Source of the DNA: Aurifilum marmelostoma
Lineage: Eukaryota > Ascomycota > Sordariomycetes > Diaporthales > Cryphonectriaceae
Assembly (NCBI GenBank): GCA_027559495.1
Contig: JAMXSV010000004.1
Location: 186,001 to 250,000, forward strand
Length of the DNA: 64,000 nucleotides
Direction: 5' to 3'
Below the pieces are notes generated by a model, which saw nothing but the letters and a program-made list of their open reading frames with translations, was not told the DNA's origin and searched no databases. The first letter of the stretch is position 1. The number at the start of each line of letters is the position of its first letter. This document shows positions 1 to 12,929 of the stretch, piece by piece. A program made the translations under genes and the position numbers.

Positions 1-3000
1 GCTTCACATTGTCTTTCGTATTGAATATTCAGCAGCATTGCTTTACACCGGCGGATTAAAAAGAATTCACGGGCAATCTGGACTGATTCAGCGGTCTAAG
101 TTCTAGTGCTCAGAGGCGGGCTTAGTGAGTGGGACTAGATGCCTCAAGAGTTTGAAAGATCTGTAAATAGACTGCATTAGGTGTATGAACTTACCGTGCT
201 GCCTCCCATCGCCGTCATTAGGTCGCTGCACATACCTAGACGGACTCAACCCGTAGCGAATCTTGTCTACGCTAAAGCGGTAAAGCTAAGCAGGCTCGCT
301 CGGCGTCTAATCTTAGTACTCATGGCAGTCTGCATTGTTAAGATGCAGAGAGCGATAACATGACTCTTCCTGCGGCCCGCACTTGGTATGATGCAGACTG
401 GTTCCATCCTCAGGGCCGATGCAATTCGCCCCCTGGTGTGCCGCACAAGTCTAGCCATGTCTAACCAGGCGGCATGATCCGACTGGCCATCGGAGGTAAC
501 AGAAGGGGATGGCAAGAGCGTCTCTTAAGACACACCCGGCTACGATACAAGGCAACAGCAGTGCCGAAGAACGGGTAGCAGCAGCAGCGGAACCGCCGAT
601 AGGAACGTGTTCGCGGCAAAGTGGTTACTAACCTGGAAATGTGAAGCCGGACCCTAATCTGGCGATGCCTAGCTTGCTCTGAGAGGTAGGACCTTAGACA
701 AATTTCCTGTAACCACCGTTGCACTTATTGGGGGCGAATACAGACCCCTGGTGTTTGATCAGAGTGAGCGTCAGGGGGGAGGTATAGAATCTCACCTTTG
801 GAGTAACGTGGTTTGCCTAAATCTGTCTCCTGCTTGCCGCCCGGGTAATTAGTGCAGCCACTTGACTGGTGTTGCCCAGCTTTGCTAACTGTCGTCACCA
901 GCGAGGGCTAAGAGAAGCAGTGACGCATGGCCAGAAACATTGACTTGACAATGACCATATACCGATTGATCTGTGACGGGGCTGAATCTCGTGGCAATAG
1001 GGATGCACTACAAGTTTTGGTAGCAAACTCCTGGCTAAGCTGGTACGAGGCCCTTGTGGTGCTAAGAACAGCAGTCGGGACATACCTGATAGTGCATCAC
1101 AGCATCTGGTGATTGCGAAAATCAAATCAGGGAGGCGAGCGTACCAGAGTACTGGCAACGCGCTGCCCTACTTTCCTTGTCCACTGCCTGGTCCTGCATC
1201 AGGACCACCAATCCTTTGCATTGGACCATGCTGTTGATACATGTTACACAACAAGTCTCTAGCGAGGGAGGATTCGCCTGTAGGCAGCAAAGACACTTTG
1301 CATTTGTATCTCAGTACTGTATCTGGCCTTGGCTGAGCGGCGCCGGTGGGCTGGAACAAGGGTGACGATCGCGTGAACGGTGGGTCAACAATCCTGTGGA
1401 TGGACAGAGGGGGGGGGGGGTATATCTTCTGTGACCCATGCACATCCTGAGCCGCTGTTTTCTCTTGTCCTCTCTGCCTGTGTGTCTGTTGTTGAACAAG
1501 CCTTCCGCCGTCTCCTGCCTTACATTGCCGCTTGAACTTTTCCGGCGGTTTGGGTCAGCAAAACACTTCCGCCTGCTGAGTGGTGGACGCTAGTGTTCAT
1601 AGTCGATTGCAGAGTTTGGGACTACCTTGTTAGGCGGATACGGATGCAGCTTCAACTGCATGTTGCAAGTCTCAACACGCATGGGAAAGGAATGCTTGCG
1701 AAGGATGTGTCCAGCTCGCTCGTGTGTGCATGCGTGCGTGCGTGTGTGCGTGTGTAATGTAGGCCTGTCAAGTCACACTCGAGACACGGAGGAATATTCT
1801 GGAGCGTAGGATGACAAGAGGGTGTGCCCAGCCCACTCCACAATAATGTCTAGACTGGACAGCCTGATTACTCGGCTGTCGATACACTCTCTAGCCATGC
1901 ACCCGGCGTTGTGCTGAGCTATGATCATGGAACGGATAATGCTGTGGTTTGTGGGCGGTGCACCCTTGCCTTGCCCTGCCCTAGGTGGGCCATCGGGTTG
2001 AGTCCACCTAACCGCTTCGCATGTAGTCTGATCCAACACCCGAGAGAATAGACATGCGCTCCTGACGTCGAGAGGAATAGCGGACGGGCTGTTGGCCAAA
2101 TCGGTGTCCGCTGCAGCGACGCAACGCTCGCTCGCTGGTTCATATCGTCGTCCTCTGTTTGTGTACCAAGGGACGATTAGCGGCAGTCCGATGGTCTGAG
2201 AAAGAAAGGGCATAGAAGGCAGGGCTACGTATGCTTCGCCTACCTCCACCCCCGCCATACATCGGAAATCTTGCATCGGAGGCGGCGAATAGTAAGTATC
2301 GGGCCTGGCCTGCAGATGAGGTTGTGAATGCAGTCGATTTGTCCCAGAGACTGTACATAATAGTAGTATGTACACCACAGTGGTTGAGGTTCCGAGGCGG
2401 CGGGCCATTGGCAGAACCCCACCTCGGTATCTGGTACCCCTTCCTTTTCATGCTAAGCCGACATGGAAGGCACCGACCACGACACCAGCTGACCTCCCTT
2501 GCCCAATGTGCACCGGCAGGGGCGGTAACTTCGGGCAGGTACGGTCCGCAAAATTCGTCCCAAGCATATACGCTGGTCTTGATCTGAGTGGGCAGGATGC
2601 GCAAGGGTGGGCGGGTACACATGGTGGGCAGTGCATCTTTTTGGAAACTTTAGCCCGTGATGGATGCATGAAGGGGTGGTTCAGGTGCCTTTGCACCCCT
2701 CCCAGAAGCCACCGAGGATGATACTTGGTACAGCGAAGAGAGGTGGCACCGACCACACCATTACCATCAATTATTCCCCCCCCCCCCCCCCATCGCCGTC
2801 ATCACCAACAGAAGCACCGTCATCGACCACATTTCATTCACCAGCCATGTCTATAAACGGTTCGAATCGCCGTCCTCGCAGCCTCGTTGAATATCTGTTT
2901 GCGGTATTTGGCCTGACTGGGATCATTGAGGCTGGCTGCAATTTGCTGACCTGTAGCACATTCCTCGGGACCACGCCCTCCACGTCGACGACTAGACTGC

Positions 3001-3010
3001 GTTCCTTCTT
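1..3010. other. Intergenic, no supported gene
   Basis: I see no reading frame with convincing codon bias or a recognisable domain. The longest open frame, on the minus strand at 1773-2408 (211 codons), begins with a hydrophobic segment but then has no family resemblance, no GC3 bias and no clear promoter. A 16-base C tract lies at 2776-2791. This looks like ordinary non-coding DNA upstream of the gene relic that follows. Confidence 0.6.
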
Positions 3011-3481
3011 ATGGCCACATGGAGCCCAAAGAGCCCAGAGAATCAAAGGGAAACAACCGACATCTGTGTCGCGGGTCGGTAGTGGTGTACGCCGACACGG
3101 TGACGCCGAGGCTGGAGGAAACACCCAGTCACTCTACCGCACTCTTTGCGACCAACACGAGGGTGACGGAGCTGAACCTGAGAAATTCTAGGCATCTCGA
3201 GGCACGGCCACACATCCCATGCACCCCTGGCGACGGCCGACGTTGCCGCTGATCACACAGAGCGGTTCGCGGCAGTGTCCGCGCCCGAAAACGTGCAGAT
3301 GTTTGAATACCCCTGCATTCCACGCGGCCTGCCTTTTATTGTACAGTAGTGCTTCTCTGAGGCGACGTCCTCCGCCATCGCCGCCGACGGATTACTATTA
3401 GACGGGGGCAAGACCTATCATGCCGACTTTCTCAAGCGCAGACCATATGACTGTTACCAAACGGACTTCTTTTTCTCTTAA
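3011..3481 (+). pseudogene. Unidentified broken protein-coding gene
   Basis: I do not recognise the product. Codons with strong third-position G/C bias occur in consecutive blocks that change frame. From the ATG at 3011 the frame is open to about 3075. The second block (about 3070-3230) contains VVVYADTVTPRLEETP. The third (about 3233-3346) contains TERFAAVSAPENVQMFEYP and ends at TAG 3347-3349. The same frame then continues with coding-like codons (LLLDGGKTYHADFLKRR) to TAA at 3479-3481. Both frame changes are explained by one missing base each, near 3075 and in the CCCC run near 3226. With the in-frame TAG this leaves about 155 readable residues. It could be a decayed gene, or a real gene damaged by sequence errors with an unseen intron around the TAG. 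The full 5' end is unknown. Confidence 0.45.
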
Positions 3482-5363
3482 CTTTTCTCTTGCCTTTTTT
3501 TCCCCTTTCTTTTTCTTCTTCTTTTGTTCACAGAAAGGGCACTGAGGAGGCAGAAGTGGCCCTCCAGGTCCTCTTGTGAAGGACCGCCATTGAAGTAAAC
3601 AGCAGGGGTTCAGAACTCGAGCCCCGCGATCAAAACTTCGGGATCCTTGCCGAAGGCGCGACTTCCGACAGCGAACCCGAATCAATGGGGCAGAGACTGT
3701 CGGTGTAGTATCGGTAAACCCCCCCCCTCAAGGAGGGGAATAATGCTCAAAAGCCAGTAATGGTCTCTTGGTGCCACGGAGAACCAGCGCTGAGCAAGAA
3801 CGTCCCCAGCGCGGTGTGTCATTAATTTTTGCAGTAGGCCGCACATGTGGAATGGATCGGCCACCTCAGCTTGCCTCCATCCGCAACACCAATCGAGGGA
3901 TTCAACGGGTTGCCGAATTTGGCGCGGTCGGAGGAGCGGGGGGGCCATCAGTGGGGTCTGCCGTGTCGCAAAGGCAATGAGATGCGCGAGTATCCAGAAG
4001 GAAGGCAGATGCGGCAAGGATATTTTCTGGAAGCACACTCTGATTCATCGGCACCGACCCCATCCTGCTGCCGTTACAATATACTTATATCAAGCACGGT
4101 AAGCGCCAAGTCGGGCTGCCTCCTTCACAATCAGTCTCTCGTCCATCTTTTTATGCTCGTTGATAGACAAAAGGAAGGAGGTTGTCGTGAGCTTCCCAGC
4201 ACGTCGAGGCAGAACACCGCCGACCTGCCCCAGGGGTGCTTGCAGAGCTTGACACCTGCCTATATTAATGTCCTACTATAACCTCACTATGCAGCTCTGT
4301 GCTTATCTCTACTTCTGCTCCCATCGCGACTCCAAAACGCGTCACGCAGGGTTTGTTCGGTGTTGGCGGTGTTGGGGCAAGTTTTGCTTGGCACCATGTC
4401 CCAACACAAGCGTCTCAGTCACCTGCCTTGACGTGGCCCGCCACGTGAAGCTATTGAGCTCCCAGTCAAGATCCTTGCGCAGAAGGAAAGACGGGGTCCA
4501 AAAATCAATCCTTCGATGCGGCCTACTATGCGACCTGTTCGATAGGGCCCACGGTGCTGGGATTCGACAGACATGAGTTTGGGGCACCGTCTACCCCACC
4601 GTCAGCAATTGCTACAGGGGGTCAATAGGCCAATTACAGGCCCTGCTGCCGGGATGGCCAACAGGCCTGGTGACCCAGACACCCGCACACCAACAACACT
4701 CATCGCGATCCCGCTACAGTGTGTGTGGGCAGGCATCCATCCTCCCAAGGCGTCGGCGCTCCTCTCAATAATCAAAGGATCGCACTTAAAAAGCTCCTTG
4801 TGTCAGCTACTAACTTCCCTATCACGTCTGGAGCACATTTGCGCACCCTTGACAATGGACCGAGCTAAATAAAGACAGGTAGAATGTTGGGCACCGAGAG
4901 TCTGGTCTCGTACGAATCAGAAAAACAGACAGCTCCAGAAGCAAAGAAGCTGCTGCGTTCGCCTGGCGAAACACGACCCCCTCCCCCCCCCCCCCGGCTG
5001 GATGTAGGGCGACCAAAGACGGCGCCTGTCCTGGCCTCCAACAGGGTGTCACCCAGTCAGTCCCTTGCGTGCCATTGAACTATGCAAGAGAATTTTCCAT
5101 TCGGGGGAGCGAAAACCTTCAGAACAGTAATGCTACGCTGTAGACCACTGGACGTTTTGTGAAATAGAAAAGCCGAACCCGTCTTCTCCTTGAGAATATT
5201 CTCTCTGGCGCTCCACAGACTAACATAGTGAGGCGCCCTCCCCCCTTGGACGAACGCCGCCGCATGCGGCCCGTTGACATACCCTAGTGCTCGGGTACTT
5301 TGCACGCAGCAGAGTTCCCCCGGACTCAAGCCTCTATCCGGCACCAAGGAACATGTACTACAA

Positions 5364-5375
5364 GTAGGTACCTAC
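5364..5375. repeat. Perfect 12-bp palindrome GTAGGTACCTAC
   Basis: This is a perfect 12-base palindrome. Other GTAC-centred short motifs are frequent nearby: a CGTTATGTAG direct repeat occurs at about 6170 and 6250, and several GTACAGTAC or GGTACC strings lie between 6160 and 6400. No function is visible. Confidence 0.5.
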
Positions 5376-7415
5376 TCCTGCGCTGGAGATCCTTTCCTGG
5401 GCTTGTGCTATTCCCTCGCGAGCTTTGTGGCACATATCTCCCGGGACGTCGGCAGCCTCGTTGGCGTTCCGCTGTCGCGAGTTCTGTCGCCGTTGCTCGC
5501 AGACACTAAGCGACACACATCTAAAAGCAATGAATGGTTGCCTTCCTCTTCTCTGCTTGCGGGCTGGCCAGCTTCCTTACTGTCTTCTGCTTCCGTTTGG
5601 GCTTAAATGTCTGAAACCGAAAGCAGAGGAGGCCTGGCCGACGACACAAAGAGGGTAACTTTCCCCCCTGGAACGTCCCGCAGAAGGGAAGATCCGAGCC
5701 AGGTACCAGGAAAAGTTTATCCTGGTCTGATTGATGTTATACTGTGGTACTGAAGGAAGGATGTGGCCTTGCCTCACGAAGCCCACCGACCAGTACTTGC
5801 CATTACGTAGTACCTACAAAACCCACCAGACAGGATTTGGGTCACATGCCACGTACCATAGAGATGCGCACGCAGTGGGCTGTTTCGAAGCGACGCTTGC
5901 TAGGGCAGCCATTTGTCCATGGCGAATCGCTGTTTGGGCCAGTCTGGCATTCCCTCATTCGACACCGAACTTTTCTTTGCAAGGTGGGTTCCAATGGATG
6001 AGCTATATAGTACTGTTTGTATAACACGGTCTCTCCTGTCCTCCCTGTTTTCAAAACTCGTCTGCGAGATCCTTGGTCGATAAGACAGTCATCTGACGCC
6101 CATCGCAATTCCGGACACTCCTGGCCACGCCTTTGTCTACACACGTCGGTGCGGAGGACGGTACCTACACGTTATGTAGCAGTACAGGCAGTACAGTACA
6201 GTCAGGGTGGCTCTCAGTGACGGGGACTGGGGGGGTACCTAGTACATCAACGTTATGTAGGGGCTACATGTGGGGAGGGGGGTCGCGTCTGAAGGTGTGT
6301 CCTAAGGTGTTCCCACCGACCCCTGACAGGTACGTACTATGGGTCAGATCATCAGGGTACCCAGTTATCCGACACTGTGAGGGAGTACAGTACGTGCCTC
6401 TCCCTGGCCCTGCCCTACCCGCAACCTGCAGCTGTACTGTGGGTCCCGAAGCATGGGACGGGACAGGGCACCAGAGCACATGGGGACCCCTCGACCCAGC
6501 GGCGGCGGCAACGGGCCTCGCTAGCTTGCCCCCCCTCTCCCCAACGACGGCAACCTGTCAATTATGCTATCACTCACATAATTTTTATTTTTAATTTTTT
6601 TTTTCTTTTCAGAAATTCCTTTTATTTTCTTATTTCTTATTTTTTTCTTAGTTTTTTTTTTTTTTTTTTTTCCCCTCCCCCCTCTATCCACTTCTGGTGT
6701 GCCACCTAGTAGTTCTTGGCACACACACACGCGCACTCAAAAGAGAGCCAGAGAGGGAAAGAGGGAGGGGCAGGGCGGGAAAGAAGGGACTGGTGCTGAG
6801 AGAGCAAGCGCGAACAAGAGGGCGAAGCGAGCCTGGATCCAGCCAGGACAACTGCTAAGCTGAACCTTGGAACCTTCCTTGCATAAAACACACCTTGCCT
6901 GAGGAAACAGCCACTCTGTCTGCTGCCCACATCCCAACTCGTTCCTAACTCAGCTCCCCACCCTTTCCCCGACCAGACTAAGCTGGCAGAATCGCCATCT
7001 TCGTCTCGTCTCGTCTGATCTCGTCTTTTCCTCCCGTCTCGTATCGTCTCGTATTGTCCCGCGGTCCCTTGAATCTGCAAGCGGACCATCATTTCAAGTT
7101 TCCATTGCAGAGGAGACTAACGAGGCATTCGAGTCAAGTCGACCCGAGTCGAGTCAACTGAGGTCAGGTCAGTTCGAGTCCAGGGCCTCGGGGCAAACCT
7201 GATCTGTCATCATTGGAACCCGGCGGCGCGCTCACAGCCCGCCCGCCTGCCTGCATTATCCTCGCTTTTCTTTCCTCTCGACACATATATCCTTTCCGTC
7301 ACTCTGTCACTTTCTCTCTCTTTCTCCGCCACCCTTCCTCCTGCTTCTTTTTCTGACCCTCCTCCCCTTGACTATTATCGAGAATTCGGGCGGACTCGCA
7401 GCCCGACCCCCTTCT

Positions 7416-7456
7416 CTATATATATATACCTCTATATGTATATATAATTATATATC
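7416..7456. promoter_or_regulatory. TATA-rich block upstream of the Zn2Cys6 gene
   Basis: About 40 bases of alternating T/A with short interruptions precede a purine run (AAAAGAAGAAG). It sits about 1.5 kb upstream of the start codon at 8979 and could be a core promoter for a long-leader transcript. This is inferred from composition only. It could equally be a simple AT microsatellite. Confidence 0.25.
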
Positions 7457-8978
7457 AAAAGAAGAAGAAAAAAAAGGTGCGTTCATTCTGCCTGCTGATA
7501 CCGTGTCATGGCTGCCAATGCTCCTGTAGCGACCAGGAGTGAAGAGCCGTATCATGTCGCCAGCGCATCACCCGCATGTCTCTTGATCCATCCACTGCGA
7601 GTTTGCGGCCCCATTCATCCTCCTTCCTACCTACTGCGGTGAATCTGCCCAACCTGCTTGTCATCGTGATCGGGTGCAGCCCAATTAGATGCGACACCTA
7701 TGCTCATCTTACACATCCCTTCTCCACCGCCTTGGTGTTCATTCTATGTCATGCTGGCAGTGCAGACACAACACGTATCCTGTCCATGGCTGGAAGGCTG
7801 ACATTCCTGCTGCGCGCGGCAGGTGGCGCTGCGGCCGTGGTGGTTGCAAACAGCAATAACGACAACCACAACAACAAAGAACAAGAAGCAGCGGCGGCGG
7901 CAGCAGCAGCAGCAGCAGCAGCAGTCAGAGATAGCGCGACTCGAGAATCCAACAACAGGCTTGACGGGCCGAGAGGCTGAGACCCCAAAGACAAGCAGGA
8001 CATACCAAAAGGGTGCTCCCGGTCTGCCGTGCTGGACTTTCTTTTTTGCGTTCCCAGGGCCGAGATCACCCTGCCGGACTGCCGCCCCCCCCCCCCCCAA
8101 CCCCTTCCTTTCCTGGCCCCTCCTCCAGCCAGACCCCCTCGTCTCCCCCCCCCCCAAGAAAAAACAAGTACCAGAGTACCTCTTGGTAGCCGGTTGGGCT
8201 GGGACCATAGCGATCCCGACCTAAAGACGGGCCAGAGTCACGCACCAGACCAAAGGCGACAAGCCAACGTGTAATCTACCAATCTACCTAGACCACGGCT
8301 GTCGGGCTGTCCCGTCTTTGTGCTGGTTTGGTACTTAGTCTGGGCTGGGCTGCGTTGCATCTGGGCTGCACTTGGCTTGGATTGGACTGGACAAGCATCG
8401 CACCGCACCGCACCGCACCGCGCACCGACACACGGCTCGACTATTAGAACCCAAGGTCGTGCCCCACCTTTGACCAGGCACTCATTGCAAGCTGGATTTT
8501 AATAAGGATTTCTGCACCGTCACCTTTCCCGTCTATTCGACTTCACCATTTCTCCATCCACCTTTACCTTAAGTCACCCACCTCCCCCGTCTACTCAGAC
8601 CATCCCGTCACCAGGTCTACCGTCGCACCACAATACCACCACCGTCACCACTCACCTCCCTTTTATTTTCTTCAATTATATATATATATATATAAATCTC
8701 TCTCTCTCGCAGCCAGCCAGCCAGCAGCCAGCCAGACCATCGGAGTGGTAACGGAAACAAAGGAGGGACAAGCAGCAGCAGCAGCATTGGTCGTGTTTCC
8801 TTCTGCAACTCTGACTTCTTTTTAGGGGTTATCTACCGGTTGTTCTCGCCGCTGGTAGAGATAATCCCTCTCGCTCTCTCGTTGCTGCAACATTCAACAA
8901 GAAACGACGGGACGATCAGTCCGCCTGAGCTTTGAGGGATCAGCACGAGGTGCGCGAGCAAATCACAACAGAGTCAAC

Positions 8979-10267
8979 ATGTCGGGTTTGAGCGGCCAGC
9001 GGGGCGGTCCCCCACAGGAATCTGCCTACCCACCTCCTCCTGGTGAAGAGGACGACCGTCCTCCTCGACCTCAGTATCAACAGCTGCCTCCGCCGGCAGG
9101 CATGACCCCTCCCGCCCATTCAGGACAGTCTCCAGGCGTACGGCAGTCGCTACCCAGACCCGAGGGCTCAAGGCAACTACGCAGCATCTCCCACAGCCCC
9201 AAATGGTTATGGTCCGCCTGGCCCCGGCTACCAGCTGCCTCCTGTGCAGCCTCCCCCCGATCATAGGTATAGCGGCGACCAGCACAGGGCTTACTATGAT
9301 GCGCGTGGCGGATCTTATCCGCCCCCGCCGCCCCCGCCAGATCAGTACAACTACACCTACCGACCGACTTCTGGCCCACCCTACAACACCGGCGGCTATG
9401 GTCCTCCAGAGTACGGCCGCGGGGTCGCTTCTGCAGCTGGGCAGGCTGCGCCGCGACAGAGGACCTCCATTGCTTGCAGCTACTGCCGGAGGCGCAAGGT
9501 CAGTATAACCCCTCACCCCTCCTCCACAACCCGCAGGGCCGGCAGCTCGTGCGCTAACTCGCCCGCGTGGGCTACAGATCCGCTGCAGTGGCTATGGCAC
9601 CTCGGATGGGGTTTGCTCGAACTGCAGAAAGACGGGCAACAAATGCGTATTCCAGCCAGTTAGCTCCTCGTCGACTACGGCTTTCGTTCCCGTGTCAGCC
9701 GTACCCGGCGGCGTGCCACCAGGCACGCCTCTGTACGGCGCCTTTGGACAGCCGCTGCCACAGGGCGCCGCTGCGGGAGGACCTCCTGGTCCCGGAGGTC
9801 CACAGCTTCCTCCGCCCCCAGGCGGTGCGCAGCCCTATCCGCCGCAGGCTCAGCAGCCCGAGGGTTACGGCGGCCACTCGCCTCGAGCGAGTTACTACCC
9901 TCCGCCTCCCGATGACAGCAACAGCCGACGACGGCTCCACGAGGAGGATCACTCCTCGCGCCTGCCTCCACCCAACCCGTACGGCGAACCCGATCCTCGT
10001 CGACGCTCCCCTGCTTCCCCAATCCAGGGCGGAACACCCCCACAAGGTCAGTACGACTACCCTACGAGCACGAGATCCTATGACCAGGGCGAGCGAACTG
10101 GCACTCCCCGACACGACACTCCCACATCTCCCCAGCAAGGTGGAAATGGTCTGATAAATCTGACCTCGCTCATGGATCAGCATCCACCGCCGCGCCCTCC
10201 ACCCGGGGCTGATTCTGGCCACGACATAGATCAGACTATGCTCGGCCGGCTGAATCGGCGGAGTTAG
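8979..10267 (+). CDS. Zn2Cys6 transcription factor, proline-rich
   Basis: Likely nuclear DNA-binding regulator. After splicing, a complete zinc binuclear cluster (C-x2-C-x6-C-x9-C-x2-C-x6-C) lies at about residues 166-196. A 79-bp intron (9499-9577, branch GCTAAC) interrupts it directly after CSYCRRRK. The cluster sits mid-protein between Pro/Gly/Tyr/Gln-rich, probably disordered arms. No fungal_trans (middle homology) domain is visible. The start is the ATG at 8979, and the stop ends at 10267. The frame changes by one base between about 9074 and 9140. One extra base near 9135-9138 gives a smooth 402-residue protein (...GQSPG/YGSRYPDP...), while a 55-bp intron (9074-9128) is the alternative. 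I prefer the indel because the sequence it keeps has the same Pro-rich style. Target genes are unknown. Confidence 0.85.
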
Positions 10268-11703
10268 GCTCAGGGCCGGTCGGGCAGCGCAGTGACACGG
10301 TGGGGCGAAACGTCCCTGCTACGGCGATTCTCCTCTAACCTCGAAGCCACTTTGGGCTAGATCGTCCCCTGCCTTGGGACCACTCATCTGCTCACAACCA
10401 TTTGTCTTTGGCACCTGCATGGCAGTCATGCTATTGCGACTACTCGGGGCATTACTGGCTCTCTCTCTCTCAACGGCACACCGATCGAATTTTATCTGTC
10501 TTTCCTCTCGGCTTCTCCCACGCGATTATGGCCGCTTCATGCGGGCTCGTCTATATGAGCGTAGGGACGGACATCAGAACAAAGGCATACCCTTTTGTGA
10601 CGACGATACCATTTTGTGGAGGAACTTTGCTCTTTCTTCCTTTTTGTTTGCCCCGAAAACCAATCACGCCCTCCAAATATGGACGAGACGTGACTTGGGA
10701 TCGCTTGGCACAGAAATTCACAGCCCTCTGGTTATCCACCTAACGAGAGAGCCTGTTGCTTAATCGACAGTTTGGACGCTCTGGAAGCCGTGACGCCCAC
10801 ACACACACACACACACACACCCCACACGCAAACACAAACACGCGTCTACTCACGTCGTGCCAGACGCGGCGGGGCAGACGAAGCAGCAAGATATCCCACG
10901 AAGTGATACGTGGGAGTGGAAACATTCGACGTGCCGGTCACACCGCACCCCTCCCCCCACTGTGTGTCTAACGACTGATTCCTTCAACTGCGGGTTGTCT
11001 TCGACTTTTCCTTTTCTTTTCCTTGCTGTTTGGTCTCACAAAGGCGGCCTTTTACGCGCAATAATTGGTACTAAAGTGTGTACTTGATGATGTTTACGTC
11101 CGCCTTTCCTCACCTTCTCCTTGCATGGTTTTTTTGGGTGCAGGGTGGATCGAGTGTACATGTGTGTACTTTGCAGCAGCCTCAATTTGAAAAATTCCTG
11201 GTTTGAGTCGGACTAAAAGAAGAGCGATGCCTCGCGGCAGACTGATGCTTCACTGTTGTTTGTTTGTTTGCTTGCCTGTTGCTCACTTGCTTCTGCTTAC
11301 TCTAGCTAGTTAATCTCTGCGTGCCACGCTTGTATCGCTTGCTTCTAAATTCGTCACTGCAACGGTGGTGGTAGGTGTGGGGTGTCAAAATATCGGTTGG
11401 CAAAAGGGAAAAAGTCATTTCTCATTTTTCCTTCTATTTTTGCTTTTGCTTTGTCGATCGTCTCATTTGTACAAATCGGAGAGCGCGGAGCAGTCCAATC
11501 ACCACACATGAGGAGGGGTTGCATGAGCACGCTTGGACCACTTCTGTTTATCCACGGCACAGAATCTAGAAGATTTGTTGTGCATGACGCAGGTAAATTG
11601 GATTATGTACGACCGAAAGAGCCCATGGCTGAGAGCGCTCCGAAAGAAGGGGGGGAAGGGGGCGGTAGTGGCGGGGTAGGGCATGCATGTGCGTGCGTTT
11701 GTT

Positions 11704-11740
<37 letters not shown>

Positions 11741-12929
11741 TATCGGACCACAAGCCGGGTTGGGTAGAGATGCAGAGTCGGCAATCCGTGAGTTGGCACG
11801 GCTGGGCCTGAAGATGGTGGGGGGTTTAAGTTGTCTAGTCATAACAAGCAATGCAAGGTTTTGATGTTCCTTTTTTTTGGTCACCACAATACGTCTCAGC
11901 TCAGTTGTAAGCAATCAATCTATGTGCCGAGCCCGAAGTCAATCAATGGCCGGAGGAAGGAGAAAATGAAGGATGCACTGTCTCGGCTTCATGCCGGGAA
12001 TGGTTGGGATGGAGGGGTGGTGGCGCGGACGGGCCACTTCGGCCTGCTTCTCAGACTGGCAGCTCGGGTAGCTACTAACATTTGCTGTAGACCATGTACA
12101 ATAATCTGCACATGGCGTACGTACGTAGGTGGGAGGTGTGCAGGACTCGACACCCACCTCTGGACAATTATTTGATAATATGAACTGCTCACGAGAGCAG
12201 ACTCTTGATTCTTTTGGCATGCCCATTCCGGTGGTGGTTGCACACCAATTCCTCTCGCGCGCGTACGCATACACACACACACACGCACACACAGACACAC
12301 ACACATACATACACACACGGTGGCCGAAGAATCCGGCTGTGCAGCTGCAGGGAGCAGCTGCACAGCGATGGAAATGGAAGTCCATTCAGCTCATGCCTCC
12401 AATCCGAGGGCGTGCACGATCCGGGATGCCTGACCTGACGTCTCGCTGCGTGGCGCCCTTGGCTGCTAACTAGTGTCGAGCGACAGGACAAGCTCGGAGG
12501 CGGTGGAGTGACATCGTCGGCGGGAGGTCGCATAGTCCTGGTGAACCCGGCTGCAGGACGGCCTGGCGGAATATATCCGTTGGCGCCCCGGCCAGTTGTT
12601 GTTTTCGGCTACTGGCATGACCTCCTGGGGCCTGCATGTGATTTTCGCCCTTTCTGCCTCCCTTCTTTTTCTGTGATGGGTGGGTGTCACCGCATGTGCC
12701 GCCGCCCCATGGCCGTGCCTACACGGAGTATTCTTGTGTGACTGGGGACCCGAAGCAACAGGACAAGCGAGGACGGCCCTCTTTGGGGGCTTTGCTCCGC
12801 TCCGCTCCCTCTCTCCCTCTTCCCCCCCAATTTTCTTTTAATCAGGATCTGTCATTGAGTCGCAACGACTACCTCTTGACCGCCTTGCTCACAATCCTCT
12901 GCGGGGCTATGCTGGCATGGCGTCGTTTC
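10268..12929. other. Intergenic with three CA/GT microsatellites
   Basis: This is the 3' flank of the transcription factor gene, then non-coding DNA. Dinucleotide repeats are CA at about 10799-10820, GT at about 11709-11738 and CA with interruptions at about 12270-12318. Open frames here lack codon bias and overlap one another. No RNA gene was recognised. Confidence 0.6.

Larger units (their letters stand above)
3482..8978. other. Long intergenic and upstream region of the transcription factor gene
   Basis: No gene is supported over 5.5 kb. The left part is unstructured. From 6590 it contains T-rich tracts (6592-6672), CTCGT-type pentamer repeats (about 7000-7060), GAGTC-type repeats (7120-7180), CT-rich stretches, an AT dinucleotide block, a CAG/CGG run (7890-7923) and a CACCG repeat (8399-8422). 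The last 2 kb are pyrimidine-rich, as is common in promoters and 5' leaders of filamentous fungi, and probably belong to the gene starting at 8979. Poly-Ala and poly-Gln open frames near 7900 are by-products of the CAG run. Confidence 0.55.

Noticed and set aside
1773..2408. 211-codon minus-strand open frame starting with a signal-peptide-like segment
   Set aside because: No codon bias, no family resemblance after the first 25 residues, and several equally open frames overlap it.
2862..2871. GGTTCGAATC resembling a tRNA B box
   Set aside because: No A box at the right distance and no acceptor stem pairing, so not a tRNA gene.
7576..8224. Open frames with poly-Ala or poly-Gln near 7.9 kb
   Set aside because: Produced by a CAG/CGG microsatellite in the upstream region. 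No start context or homology.
9074..9128. 55-bp intron in the Zn2Cys6 gene instead of a frameshift
   Set aside because: Donor GTATCA and acceptor ACAG fit the phase, but the removed sequence has the same Pro-rich coding style as its flanks. A one-base indel is simpler. Kept as an alternative.
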